Positions 33,101 to 43,664 of a stretch of DNA of 64,000 nucleotides are shown here, piece after piece (the first letter of the stretch is position 1; each line of letters begins with the position of its first letter). Origin of the DNA: Epithemia pelagica (taxonomy: Eukaryota > Bacillariophyta > Bacillariophyceae > Surirellales > Surirellaceae); NCBI GenBank assembly GCA_946965045.2, contig OX337233.1, forward strand, positions 1,674,001-1,738,000, in the 5' to 3' direction. Under the pieces are notes generated by a model that worked only from the letters and a program-made list of their open reading frames with translations, was not told the origin of the DNA and searched no databases. Made by a program: the position numbers and the translations under genes.

Positions 33101-33323
33101 TGTGAGACGATGTCGTCTTGTACTCCAATGAGGTGCGTGTCAACTACGATTGCTGAATCCGAGACGCCAACAATGAAGCAACCACAAAAAGGACGTCTCT
33201 CGAGGAATGAGGCCCTGAAATTCGCAACAAGGTCCGCTTCCAATATCCTTCCACAATGCCATCATGCTGCTACCCGCCCTCTCAACTTCTCTGAACTCTT
33301 GCGGTTCTTGGGTACCACTTCCA

Positions 33324-34016
33324 TCAAAACCCCCTTGTTCTGTTTCGATGTGTTGCCTGACAACGAAGAAGAAAATGAGGCTGAGAACGAGCCGCCCCAA
33401 AAAAATGCACACTATTCCTACCTTTTGCATCGCAGGAAGACTGAGCGGCCGATCCCTCCCGCCGACAAAATTTACCATCTGTTCTTCGACGAGGTTTCTG
33501 CAGTCGCGTCTGGGCGTGTTGGATCTTCCCGTGACATGTTGTAAGAACATTGACTCCAATGACTGCTTCCTCTTCCGGTGTCAGAAAACCAGGTTTGAGT
33601 TTAAGAGCGTGTCGCTCTTCAAGGATTTGATTTTTGAAATTCAAAAATGTACCTTCATACAATGTACCTTCATACATTTTGTCTACAAGTGGAGTCGCGA
33701 GACTCCACAATCCAAGATCATCGGGAATTTCTTCTAAGTGTGTGTACAGTCTTTACCCGGCGACACGGCAGAGAAAAGTGATGGAAGTGACGGTTCAATA
33801 TGCCTTGAATGAGTATGGTTCCAAAGTATTCCCCATGCGAATAATCACTGGATCTTGGAATGCACGTGCAGAAGAATAGACCGTTGCTATGGGACTAGCA
33901 CAGTACTGTCGTAAGTACTGCTCTTGGAGTCCTCCCTTGGCCTCGAGCGTTTCCAACTCATTGAAAACATGTTCAAGGGACGGTACAGGATCTCGAGGAT
34001 TGTAGTGTCCATACAA
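33324..34016 (-). pseudogene. decayed reading frame of unknown identity
   Basis: One minus-strand frame runs from 34016 to 33324 with two or more internal stops (around 33795 and 33740). Its segments look protein-like, for example GHYNPRDPVPSLEHVFNELE and DDLGLWSLATPLVDKMYEGT. A 15-bp direct duplication at 33646-33675 lies inside it. Competing plus-strand frames of 144-157 codons overlap the left half, so the assignment is weak. No family is recognised. Confidence 0.25.
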
Positions 34017-35199
34017 TCAATCACGGTCATGTTCCACACAAGCATGTACATAAGATTCGTCGTCCAGCATCTTGCACATTTCAAAAAACGAGTAACATCC
34101 ATGTAAGTAAGATATCACCAATACAGCAGATCACTCCATTCCAACAGCACATGCTTATCTTTTCTTCACACTGCCTCAAATGAAAGGGAGACAACAAAAA
34201 AGATCCAATTTCTACTTCACTGAAAAACCTCATCCGCATACTGAACTTCCCTGACAGCAAAATACTTGTATTGTGGAATCTATAGGCTTGGTGCTGGGCC
34301 GTACTTTTGTGCCAGGGTCATCCTCTGGTCCATTGTTCCTGAAAGAAGAGAAAAACAACAACAGAAGAAAGACATTAGGGACTGGTAAGTTCTTGGAATT
34401 GTTTTAGGGTAAACCAGAAGTTTCTAAAGACTTAATTGAGTAAGATGAGCAGAGACTAATTCAGTGAAATGTATCTTGACACACCATTTGTAACTACACA
34501 ATCCTACTGGCAGACATTGTGGCATTAAGGATAAAACGCAAAACTGAAAAATCACTTTGGTTGGCTTCATGGTTGGCTGCATCTCAATTCCTCAATCACA
34601 GTGGAACATTTCTTGACTACACTGCTTTGTATAGACTCCTTGTCTCCATGAAACCAGGCAATTAGCCTACACATTAGGCCCCATTTATTGAGGAAACATA
34701 CATGTCGTGGAGAACAATCCTCGTGATAATCCTGGGAAGCAAGAACAGGCGTAATCTTCCGAGTTACCAAACAAGACAAGCCACAGACACGGAAAACCAA
34801 TAGCTTCATACCACAACAAGACCATATAAAATACCAACAACATGAAGATGTGGCAATGTTATAGTACATTATAGTATTAAGTCAAAGCCTTAGTGAGCAT
34901 TCACCCATACAAACATGCTTCGTTGAATTTGAGAACAACTAGAATTCTAATAACAAAGGCATGATAGGCTTTGACAATCTGCCATCAGCAGCAAATTGTT
35001 CTAGTGGCGGGTAGTATGAGTGACATGGTCGGTCATGTTCACGGAACAGTCGGTAGACTGTGGAATCATGCCTGGTTGATGGCAGCGTGAATAGAGGATA
35101 GTCTTGTCAGTGCCTGAGTCGAACAGAGAATAGCCTGGAAATAGAATAAGCCATAGTAAGAAGCTATAATCATAATAAGCTCGGATATTTGTATCGCTT
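34017..35199. other. no gene seen
   Basis: No frame above 100 codons and no recognisable motif. A 100-codon minus frame (34567-34869) is Cys/Trp-rich and looks like chance. Confidence 0.4.
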
Positions 35200-35235
35200 C
35201 TGTGCCGATCATGTACGGCATCGTGATCGGCACAG
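35200..35235. repeat. perfect 12-bp stem hairpin
   Basis: CTGTGCCGATCA (35200-35211) and its exact reverse complement (35224-35235) flank a 12-nt loop. There is no U-tract and no adjacent gene to suggest a terminator. Confidence 0.8.
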
Positions 35236-35804
35236 CGCCAGTCAATTTGCAACAACACCAATGTGACGAGCCATAACGATGGTGAGTGTACAATCGGGCC
35301 TAAAAAGCAGCATCTAAGGAAGGGATATCAATAAATGAAGGAAATGTTCCAGTGTTGAGAAAATCTGTTTTGATTATGATGGTCAAATATAAAGGTTTAA
35401 TAGCCTATGATGTGTGGGAAAACAACAATAGCATCGGTGAGTGGCACTTTCTTGGCCGAATCGTCCTCGTTGCTTCGAGCTTTGGCATCCGTTGGTGCAT
35501 AATTTTTACCCAGATTGTTGGATGGAGTGAAAGAGGTGGAAGACATGCTGCTGGCGCTGGTGTTGTCATCTGTGTGGATGCAGGTGTACACTGGTGATGG
35601 CTGACGGAGGATGAGGTGTCCATTGACTGGATCCCATAGTATGGCATCATCGGGCCAGGTGGATCCTATTATCAAATAAATATATTTCATATTTTTGAAT
35701 TTATTGTCTTTTTTCTGTAGTCCTAGATATCTCATTTCTATTTCTTGTATCTGTCATATTGTCCTCAAGAAAAAATATGTCGTCATGTCGATATTGCACC
35801 CTAA
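35236..35804. other. no supported gene
   Basis: A 112-codon minus frame (35397-35735) contains WPDDAILWDPVNGHLILRQP, then Ser/Thr-rich sequence. It looks like it may derive from a protein, but I cannot place it. Confidence 0.3.
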
Positions 35805-36600
35805 ATGATGAATAATGACTTTTTGAGGCCCAAGCAGAGAATGACTTGTCGAGGTCCAAGTGGAGTTCGAGACCCAAGGACTACAATGAATGAAGAGGAA
35901 AGCTCCAATACACCCTTGATTTCAGAGGTCAACATTGCAGACTTCTGCAAATGGAACGTGAAGAAAAATGAGGATGGGTTGCAAGACTGATAAGATCAAG
36001 AACAAGAATGGTTATCAAAATCTCATGAGTCATTGTGCCAAAAAAGTTGCTACGCAATCAAGGTGGCAAGTCAATCAAATCAAGTGGAGATCCGGAAAGG
36101 GATGCATGCTGCATGGAAAGCTTACCATGAAGCAGCCCAACAATCATCCGTAGCAGCAGTTTTCACTCCGAAGATCTCAAAGAAAGCCAAAACTATTCTT
36201 GGGTGGATTGAGATGGTGATCGTGGCCAACAATGCACGGAACGTTGTTGAGAATGAAATTTAGAGAAAATATTTGAACCTTGACCAGATTGATCACAGAA
36301 CACTTTGCAAGTACATCATCATGCTTGCTAACATTGTCGGGCTGAAGGTGAAGAACATAATTGGAAAGAGAGACTGTATTGCTGATGGGTGGAGCCAAAC
36401 AGGCGTCCACTACATTGCCGTGTACCACTGTTGGATGAAATGGACCTGGGCAGTGGGTCACTGGCGGAGTTCATCATGGCAACACATTCTATGTACGAAA
36501 AAGACAACAGTGCCGATGAGCCAGATGACTTGGTTCTTGTGGTCCGGAATCATGGGTTCAATGAAGTCTTTAGGGCAGCATGAGATTGAAATGGAGGCTC
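35805..36600 (+). pseudogene. hAT-type transposase with BED zinc finger, decayed
   Basis: Segments in all three frames line up in the order expected of a BED-finger hAT transposase. A Cys-containing start (ADFCKWNVKK) is followed by a GYQNLMSH zinc-finger end. Then comes KAKTILGWIEMVI, an in-frame TAG at 36261-36263, the RKYLNLDQIDHRTLCKYI segment, and ADGWSQTGVHYIAVY, matching the conserved DGW...HY core. A frameshift near 36430 leads into LLDEMDLGSGSLAEFI and LVLVV. At least two frameshifts and one stop make it non-functional. The C-terminal dimerisation region is not seen. Assignment is by motif memory of stramenopile hAT proteins. Confidence 0.6.
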
Positions 36601-36694
36601 TGGAGTCCCAGATGATAGAATAGAAGGCATTGGGTGGCATGGCATTGTGAAGTTTGATAGGTTGAGATGTCTCCATATTCTCCATATGCAATGG

Positions 36695-37114
36695 TCATGT
36701 ATGGTCTTGGTCTGTCTTGGTCTGGACGAGGGATGGATCCGTGATCCCATTCATGAAATCAGTTACCTTTTTCGTTTCGGCAGCAGTTTCGCCCAGTTCT
36801 TCCAGGGTGTTGTGTGCACGTTGAGGACGGTGGATGTATTGCTGCAACGTGTAGCGTCCACGGCCATTGAACTTGACAGTTAAAATCTGGGCATACGCTT
36901 GCTTCTTGCATAGGATACTAGCAGCCTGCCCAGTTGCCTGCCGTTTCACTGTGAGGTAAACTTCATGTCCATCCTTGGACTTCTGATGGGCCTTTGTGAA
37001 GGTCCAAGCTGGTCCATCAAAGATGATGGGACAGTACAGTTTATAGACATGGCGTTGAGCGGCCTTGTACTTGTGCCCCTCATGCTTCGTTGTAGCCCTT
37101 CTTATTGACCTCAA
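36695..37114 (-). pseudogene. copia Gag fragment
   Basis: This 139-codon frame matches the middle of diatom copia Gag: KDGHEVYLTVKRQATGQAA, then a basic linker, NGRGRYTLQQYIHRPQRAHN, and ETKKVTDFMNGITDP. In intact relatives the frame continues into a CCHC region and Pol. Here neither side carries them, so it is an isolated remnant. It is not closely similar to the Gag of the array element. Confidence 0.6.
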
Positions 37115-39179
37115 AGTACAAGGCTTTGGCTATCTGGTCGGCGGGGACAACACAAAGAGTGTACTGGTGATTGATCTTGTTTCTTCAGTGAAGGTGAAGG
37201 AGGAACCTCAAGCTTCGGTGGTTAAGAGCAGGCAGCCAAAAATTCATCGGCAGCAAAGGAACACCACAAGAACAAGATTTTGTCTGCAAGTCGGGGAGTT
37301 GGTGCTGGGCGGCAGCTTGGTGTTGGTAACTTGTGTTGTTGTTTCGTGAATCAATAAAGAGAGTGTATTCTGGGAAAAAACAAACATCCATCCAATAGTC
37401 TTTGATCACTGACTGATACCCTGTCCGCAGCTAGTTGGATTTGGCGTTGTACATTTTGTCTCTGCACATCTGTCTGTTTCATTAGATTCCTTGTAAGTCT
37501 GTGTTCACAGCAGGATGCAAGAAAAGTGGAGGCTGCTTCAAGTGTTTTGGTTTCAATGAACTGAGCAGAACTCCGAAGCTATTCGTCCTCCTGGATCCCT
37601 TTCTTTTGGCAGAGGTCCACAATTTCAGACTCACATCTGAAAGCCTTGATCTTGATTCCAAAGCTGAAACCAGTTGGTACAACAAGTCTCATGAAGCAGC
37701 TCGACCAGTTGGCGGGCAATGGAAATCTTGTTGACCGAGCAAAGCTGCAACATTTTGTCGTGGAACACATCAAGGGAGTCATCAGTCTGCAGGGTGCCCT
37801 TGTGCAAAAGGAATACAACACAAAGGGCAAGCCTGTGACGACAACAATCAAACACGTTAATGGATTTTGCCATATTAGTGATTTTGCTTCTCTCCATTAC
37901 GAGCAGATCGACTCCCAATTTTGTGTGGAAAGGTGTGGAATGCCCCACACTTAAAAGCGCCGGCCAATTTTGTCATATTTTCAGACTTTTTCACGAGAAT
38001 GGTGTAAACCACCTTGGAAGCCCTTAGTTTTTCTACTGAGCACCAATGCTTTTGATGCAACTATCCAGGACCCTTCCTTATTATCATTTTTAGTGCACTG
38101 AATAGTTACATCAGAGCCAGCATGTGTTGGTGCACCTTTTAAACTGCCGTCATTCAGAGCCACCAGGCGCTTAGGGTTAGGGATATTATATGCATGCTGT
38201 ACGCTAATTAACAAATAAGGCCGGCCGAATGAGTCAAAAACTTGGGAGTTGAGCTGCTCATAATGCAGATGATGAAGACGCAAAAGAAGACAAAAAACAA
38301 AATGCAATTTCTATATGGAAATGGAAGACCTTAAATCACAAAAGAAGAAGTATGGGAACAGCAATGTCCAGCAAATCTTTCATGACAACCAGTCTCTGGC
38401 TAACTGGTGAGTCTCAACCAATTATTTTATCAGTCATGCCATATACTCATGCAAATCATGAACTGTTGTTAGGGTTGCACACATGAGGTGGGGAAAGAGG
38501 AAGTTGGATAAGGAAAACATTGGTGTGATCACCAAGCAACTGTACCAGACTTTGGATAAGTGTGGTTTTTGACACATGTGATGGCAGATGTGATGGCTTT
38601 GATTGTGCATGTAGTGTCAGTTCATCTGGCAGAACAGTGTTCAATGACAATATGAGCAGGTTTCTCAATGTTCCATTAACTTTTCCACAGAAAGTTGCTG
38701 GTATGAAATTAGTTCAAAATCAGCTGGTTGGGTATAGGTTTTATATATCTCCATGGACTGCATTTCTAGATGTTTGCCACATCATTTTACACCTCCACTT
38801 CATTGTGTTAGGTTGAACATGAGTGTTGTAAGCAAGAGCAAGATAATATACAGGAGGATCACAGAAAACCATATTTTCTAGAAAAAGCCATAGTTAGTCT
38901 CACTCAGACTTAAGTAGTCTGAGGCAACAAGCTGACTTAAATAGGAGAAGAAATTTTAGGAGTCACATATTACGCAAATAGTTAAGAAAAACTATGTCTT
39001 CTAGGACTTTCTAACGTGATAGTTCGTTCACATGAAATTTTGCTCGTTATACTCTACCTGAAAAAGAGATTCATCATACATGATAGCTACCTGCACAATA
39101 ATGGCCAAGACTGTGCTTTGACAAAGGGTGCCTGAACCTCTGATGTAAGACCTGAAAGCATCTGAATCTCTTGTTGACA
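37115..39179. other. decayed sequence left of the TIR element, no supported gene
   Basis: Frames of 60-108 codons overlap on both strands between 37480 and 38310 without a recognisable motif. The stretch 38310-39179 is AT-rich and has no frame above 84 codons. Confidence 0.4.
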
Positions 39180-39910
39180 GGAACATGCGAAACTATGTCG
39201 GCTATGACCTCACGCGCCCTATGCTAGCAGACAAGGCAGCATTTTAGCTTAGTACTAGCTAAACAGTTCTAGTTCTTGTCGTTTTGGCGATTGTCTCTTG
39301 TTCAAAAACTGGGGCAATAAAAACGGTGCTCACCGTATTAAGCCTCATGAATCAAACGGTCACACACATGATGAAATTTTTGTCTTGTCATGTCTTACTT
39401 ATCAATCATTTGCTAAGCCTGACGAATAATGTAGTCTACACTACATATCTTCTTAGTCTTTTGAGCCATCGGTAAATAAGCTCAACGGCAAGGACTTTCT
39501 GCTCACCACGATAGGCTATAATATTCTTGAATAGCCCAGTTCTCATCATTTGGTCTATTTACAGTACCTCCAGTACCTCTCTAGTACAACAGTACTGCAG
39601 AAAGCACGAGTCGTGCTTCTATTTTGTCGTGGTGCTCCCACGGGATGGTTCTCGCCGACCTCATAAAATGAAGCGGACAAGACGACAAGCGGACAAGATG
39701 AAGCGGACAAGACGACAAGCGGACAAGATGAAGCGGACAAGACGACAAGCGGACAAGATGAAGCGGACAAGACGACAAGCGGACAAGAAGACAAGCGGAC
39801 AAGAAGACAAGACGACAAGCGGACAAGACGACAAGCGGACAAGACGACAAGCGGACAAGACGACAATCAAACAAAAAAACGCAACAAGTTCCACTACGAA
39901 GTTAAGCTAC
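39180..39910 (+). repeat. left terminal inverted repeat
   Basis: It matches the reverse complement of 44117-44846 over its length with scattered substitutions. The inner part (about 39668-39870) is a tandem array of 8-mers GCGGACAA and GACGACAA, with a GATGAA hexamer interposed to give four 30-bp units, then 16-bp units. The plus strand of this array has almost no T except in GATGAA. A 187-codon frame across it is a by-product of the repeat. Confidence 0.9.
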
Positions 39911-39921
39911 AAACAACGTGG

Positions 39922-40506
39922 CTACTCCTCATCCTCTTCCTTTTTCATCTTGAGCGCCTGGGCCTTTTTTGCCTCGCGCTTAAGCTCGATAAGACGATTG
40001 AACTTCTGGCGGTTGATCTCTTGTCCAATGTGTTCTCGGAAGACTTTGAGTGAGAACTTCGCGTACTCCGGACGCGACAAGTACAAGTAGCCGGAAGGCA
40101 TGCGGTCGTGAACACCTTCAGAAATGTCATGACGAAGAAGCAGCTGTGCGGCAGAACCATTCCAAAGAGGGCGGCCATTTCCATCAACTGTTTCTTGGGG
40201 ATGGAGGCGCATGTCGTGCTTGAACGCTTCTTCTTCAATCTTCGATGCTTGTTTCTTGACGGCGACTTGTTTCTGATGATCCTTGAAACGAGCAATGAAC
40301 TGTTCCTTTGTGACCTTCTCCGCCACCACGATCGGGTGGTTACAATACATGTCCCAAATTTTGGATTCCGTCGTCTGGGAGTTGTTCAGAGGGACAATGC
40401 CATTTTCAAGGTCGGACAGCACAAGCTTTCGAGTAGCGCATTTGCGCCAATTGATCCATTCAGCTTTCCGAGAGGGTGCCATTGTAGTAGATATAACGAA
40501 TAGCAC
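39922..40506 (-). CDS. transposon-borne protein with two related modules (up to 194 aa)
   Basis: The frame opens at 40506, but the ATG at 40482 (MAPSRKAEW) is the likelier start, giving 186 residues. The protein seems to contain two versions of one module. Each has W-x3-A...L..D...G near its start (WRKCATRKLVLSDLENG and WNGSAAQLLLRHDISEG) and F+xHxxQ near its end (ARFKDHQKQV and KVFREHIGQEI). The C-terminus is a Lys/Glu-rich helix. The second module resembles a motif I have seen in diatom hypothetical proteins. A DNA-binding or transposase-partner role is inferred from its place in the element. It diverges from the 494-aa gene across a 387-bp spacer. Confidence 0.7.
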   Translation of the reverse strand: MLFVISTTMAPSRKAEWINWRKCATRKLVLSDLENGIVPLNNSQTTESKIWDMYCNHPIVVAEKVTKEQFIARFKDHQKQVAVKKQASKIEEEAFKHDMRLHPQETVDGNGRPLWNGSAAQLLLRHDISEGVHDRMPSGYLYLSRPEYAKFSLKVFREHIGQEINRQKFNRLIELKREAKKAQALKMKKEEDEE

Positions 40507-40893
40507 GATTCAAGTTATCTTAGAAATGAGTGCGTTTGATTGTTTGGTATCTTGGAACGGTTCGTGTTTCTCGCTGGTGAAGTCGCGGTAACAGGACCGT
40601 AACGGGAAGGTTCCATTGGAGAAGATGTCGTGATCAGTCTTTTTGGAACGGTTCGTGTTTCTCGCTGGTGAAGTCGCAGCAACAGCGAAGTTATCTTTTA
40701 ACAAACGAATGCGTTTGATTGTTGTCTTCTTGGAACGGTTCGTGCTTCACGTTGGTGGAGTCGGCGCAACAGGACTGTGGCGGGAAGGTATGCTATATGG
40801 AGGGAGGCGCCAAACTGCGCGCCAATGAGTCTATCACGCAAATGGATCTGTCCCATGGGACCCGAATAAGATCAACGTAGGAATGATCATAAG
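40507..40893. promoter_or_regulatory. divergent promoter region with three ~44-bp repeats
   Basis: A motif beginning CTTGGAACGGTTCGTG and ending CAACAG or similar occurs at 40551-40594, 40642-40685 and 40729-40772, spaced about 90 bp. TGCGTTTGATTGTT occurs at 40530 and 40710. The spacer lies between two divergent genes and so should contain both promoters. A role as transposase or transcription-factor sites is inference. Confidence 0.55.
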
Positions 40894-42378
40894 ATGTCTA
40901 TTTTTACGCGTCTAGGATTAGTTTGTCGTTGGAAACGAGGCAAAGAGAGCTCACAACCTCTCATAATGCCGTTTCCTTCGTCTCTTTCCGACGCAGAAGT
41001 GATCTCTCTGCTCTCTGACATTGAGGCCATCGACAAGCCTCGCAACACAGTTGTCTTCAGTGATATTGTTGGGTCAACTTCGAATCGAGGCAACAAGTAC
41101 CGTGGCGACTCGTTTCGACAAGTCCAGAAGCGTTGCTCAGCGCTCACCAAGCTCGATATTGACAAGTACGTCAAGTACCTCGAGCACTACGGCGTGAAAC
41201 CGAGCAAACGCACTCTTGCCGAGCAGAACGGCGGCCAACCACTCGCCCCTGAACAAGAAGTCTTTGCTTCCGACGAGATTTTTGCTGCGTTGGACGACGA
41301 GGACGACAAATTCGACTCTGTTGAAGCTGACGACCAAGACATCGACGATTTCGCGTTGATTGGTGGGTTGGAGAATTTGTCTGTTGGTACATCCACATCC
41401 AAAGTTCAAGGAAAGAAGCACGGCAAAGAAGAAGGACAAGTGACCATCCACCTTCCACCAAGCAAGAAGACACAGTTTCGGAGCCCGAGCCCAGCTACAC
41501 CGCTCACACCACCTCGAGCAGTTGCATCAGCCGCCAGACCCACTGCGTCCAGACGCACAGAGTTGCCATCCTTTGCAACTCCTCCACGCAGCCTGTTTCG
41601 ACAACAAGCACAGACGCCACTCGCTTTCAGCCCCGCCCCGCCGACCTTTGTTCTACCGGAGTCCCAGACCACTCCAATCTTTTCGCCGACGACGGACCAG
41701 CAAAGAATGTCGTCGCACACCACCAACAGCAGCAGTTTGGCGCCGACGGATGCATCCACTGCTAACCACGCGCCATCCGGATCCCTCCATAATCCCATCA
41801 TCATCAACATCGACTTCGACTACCCGGATTCGACGGAGGTGATGGTCTTCAAAGTGCCTGGCGTCGTCTACCACAAGCACCAACGCGTTGTTTATATTAT
41901 CCGCATGAAGGTCGAGCCGCTCAATGTGGATGGGTACAAGGCTTCGATTGCCACCGGGTACCCAGGGCTCGAGAATCGAGCCATCTTGATCGAGGGGCCC
42001 TGGCGCGACGCCATGAATGACGACGTCGCCCAGTTTCTCACTCGCTTCCGCGACAACGCCTTCACTGGGGAGAACGCGAAGAATGTCCTCAACAGCTTGG
42101 GTCGCACCTGCATGATCAGCAGGGAGAACAAAGCCTGTCACACAAAGCATTGGTTGGTCATTTTCCCCGAGGGTGTCGTCTTGGATAACTCAGTTATCCA
42201 CCCTGGGGATGACCGGAAGATGACTACACAGACTGCTCCGATGAAGTTGATGAGCGGATCTGCATCTTTCTTCTCACTTTTTGTGTACTGGCTGGTCGCG
42301 GACAACTGGTCGGCGCCTGTTGGAAATGGTGGTGAAGACACTGTGACTGATGTCAACAGTATGTTTGCTGCACTCTGA
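40894..42378 (+). CDS. transposon-borne protein of unknown function (up to 494 aa)
   Basis: The first ATG is at 40894. The ATG at 40966 (MPFPSSLSDAEV) may be the true start, since the 24 residues before it look like untranslated leader. Residues ~25-115 are an ordered, charged domain (SDAEVISLLSDIEAID onward, then KLDIDKYVKYLEHYGVKPSK). Residues ~125-165 are strongly acidic. Residues ~190-320 are Pro/Ser/Thr-rich and probably disordered. The last ~170 residues form a second ordered domain with a beta-rich start (EVMVFKVPGVVYHKHQRVVY) and ILIEGPWRDAMNDDVAQFL. No catalytic motif is recognised. It is convergent with the transposase (126-bp gap). An accessory role in transposition is inference. 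Confidence 0.75.
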   Translation: MSIFTRLGLVCRWKRGKESSQPLIMPFPSSLSDAEVISLLSDIEAIDKPRNTVVFSDIVGSTSNRGNKYRGDSFRQVQKRCSALTKLDIDKYVKYLEHYGVKPSKRTLAEQNGGQPLAPEQEVFASDEIFAALDDEDDKFDSVEADDQDIDDFALIGGLENLSVGTSTSKVQGKKHGKEEGQVTIHLPPSKKTQFRSPSPATPLTPPRAVASAARPTASRRTELPSFATPPRSLFRQQAQTPLAFSPAPPTFVLPESQTTPIFSPTTDQQRMSSHTTNSSSLAPTDASTANHAPSGSLHNPIIINIDFDYPDSTEVMVFKVPGVVYHKHQRVVYIIRMKVEPLNVDGYKASIATGYPGLENRAILIEGPWRDAMNDDVAQFLTRFRDNAFTGENAKNVLNSLGRTCMISRENKACHTKHWLVIFPEGVVLDNSVIHPGDDRKMTTQTAPMKLMSGSASFFSLFVYWLVADNWSAPVGNGGEDTVTDVNSMFAAL

Positions 42379-42503
42379 TGATGATGCACGACGAATACCA
42401 TCTGTTTCTCTACTATGTCTCTTGGAAGTGTAGAGAATGTCTCTAGTCTTAATCGATAACTATTAGGAGATTACGTTACGTTCGATTCAACTACGTGTAC
42501 TTC

Positions 42504-43463
42504 CTAGATGACAAAAAGTGGAGCTCCATTACAAATTTGGTACTGGACAATGACGCAGACCGCTTGGAATGCCGATTGATGCTTCCGAATATCATGACGG
42601 TAGGTATCAGAAAGCACTCGGAAGTTCTTGATCCGACTGTTGAAAGTCTCGTGCCGTGCTCGGCATCGAGACTTGAAGCTGCGCAGCTCATTGCTGTCCG
42701 TTGAGACCGGGATGGCAAGCTTGAACATTTCGTCTGGCTTCGAGGTGCGGTATCCTCTGTCGGCAATTGCCATTTTGCCGTCAGCCAGCTTCTGCTTCAG
42801 TCCGTTGCGAAAAATTGTTAGGTCGTGCACGCCTGCTTTGAATGGCCCGTTCATCCAAACAAGATCTCCGCCAAAGATGCTCACCCCGAGTTCATATTTT
42901 ACTCCAGCATGGTTGAACTTCTTCGAGAAATACTTCCGGTCATGAGGGAGTGTCGGGTGCTTCTGTTCCCACACTTTCATGTCGACACCATCAACTGACA
43001 CAACAAACACCTCAGAATCTGGGTCATCAAGTGCATCGGGCCAACGAATGACCTTTGCTTTTAGGCCTTGGATGCGCCTCACCCACAACCAAATCGCCTC
43101 ACCCCTTGAGTACACAATGTTCTGCTTGAACAGTGTGGCGATGGCTTGAGCATTCCTTGGGTAAACAAACAAAAAATGTAGAGCTACTAGAAATCTTTTT
43201 GCTCCCTTGTGGTTCTTCTCATCATCATTGAGCTTCGACTCCGGAATTTCGGTTGTTGTTAGGTCGTACCACATATCGGCTACGGCCAACTGTGATGACC
43301 CATAGTGACCATGGAAGATACCCTCCTGGCGTTGAGGAGACATCTTCAGGATGGCATTAAGGGAGAAGCCAACCAGGAAGATGCCGTATTGCATCATTTC
43401 ATTAGGTGTTATTAGTTGCATGACTGTTTTTTTTATGTCGCTCATACTCCTATGCAATTCCAC
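42504..43463 (-). CDS. IS5/PIF-type DDE transposase (319 aa)
   Basis: It catalyses strand cleavage and transfer at the element ends. The C-terminal half has the pattern of DDE_Tnp_4-type transposases: VSVDGVDMKVWE with the first catalytic Asp (158 or 161), then GPFKAGVHDLTIFRNGL, then ADRGYR with the second Asp (235), and RHETFNSRIKNFRVL with the Glu (272). The N-terminal ~100 residues are helical and could hold the HTH domain, but I cannot identify one clearly. Length fits the family (about 300-450). No stop or frameshift is seen and all three acidic residues are present. The start at 43463 is the first ATG. An upstream exon cannot be excluded. Confidence 0.8.
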   Translation of the reverse strand: MELHRSMSDIKKTVMQLITPNEMMQYGIFLVGFSLNAILKMSPQRQEGIFHGHYGSSQLAVADMWYDLTTTEIPESKLNDDEKNHKGAKRFLVALHFLFVYPRNAQAIATLFKQNIVYSRGEAIWLWVRRIQGLKAKVIRWPDALDDPDSEVFVVSVDGVDMKVWEQKHPTLPHDRKYFSKKFNHAGVKYELGVSIFGGDLVWMNGPFKAGVHDLTIFRNGLKQKLADGKMAIADRGYRTSKPDEMFKLAIPVSTDSNELRSFKSRCRARHETFNSRIKNFRVLSDTYRHDIRKHQSAFQAVCVIVQYQICNGAPLFVI

Positions 43464-43664
43464 TTTCCATTAATTCTACTTTGTTTTGTTCGCTATAACA
43501 GTTGGCTTTACTGGCAATTCTTCTACAATTTTGAGTACATAGAGTCGTCCCGCGGGTGTTATCTTCGAGCAAGAAACCAAAGAGGGTCAACTTCACTGCC
43601 ACATTTTGATTCTTCTTTCTTTTTTGTAGGGCTCGAGTAGACGTTTGATTGTTGAGAAGAAAAT

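Noticed and set aside
39160-39185. Target-site duplication next to the TIR element
   Set aside because: Flanks just outside GGAACA (left ...TTGACA, right AGTCTC...) do not form a direct repeat in any register I tried.
39668-39870. Octamer array considered as a CRISPR array or as a gene for an Arg/Lys/Asp repeat protein
   Set aside because: Units are contiguous with no unique spacers, and the long frames in both arms arise because the repeat lacks stops in several frames on both strands.
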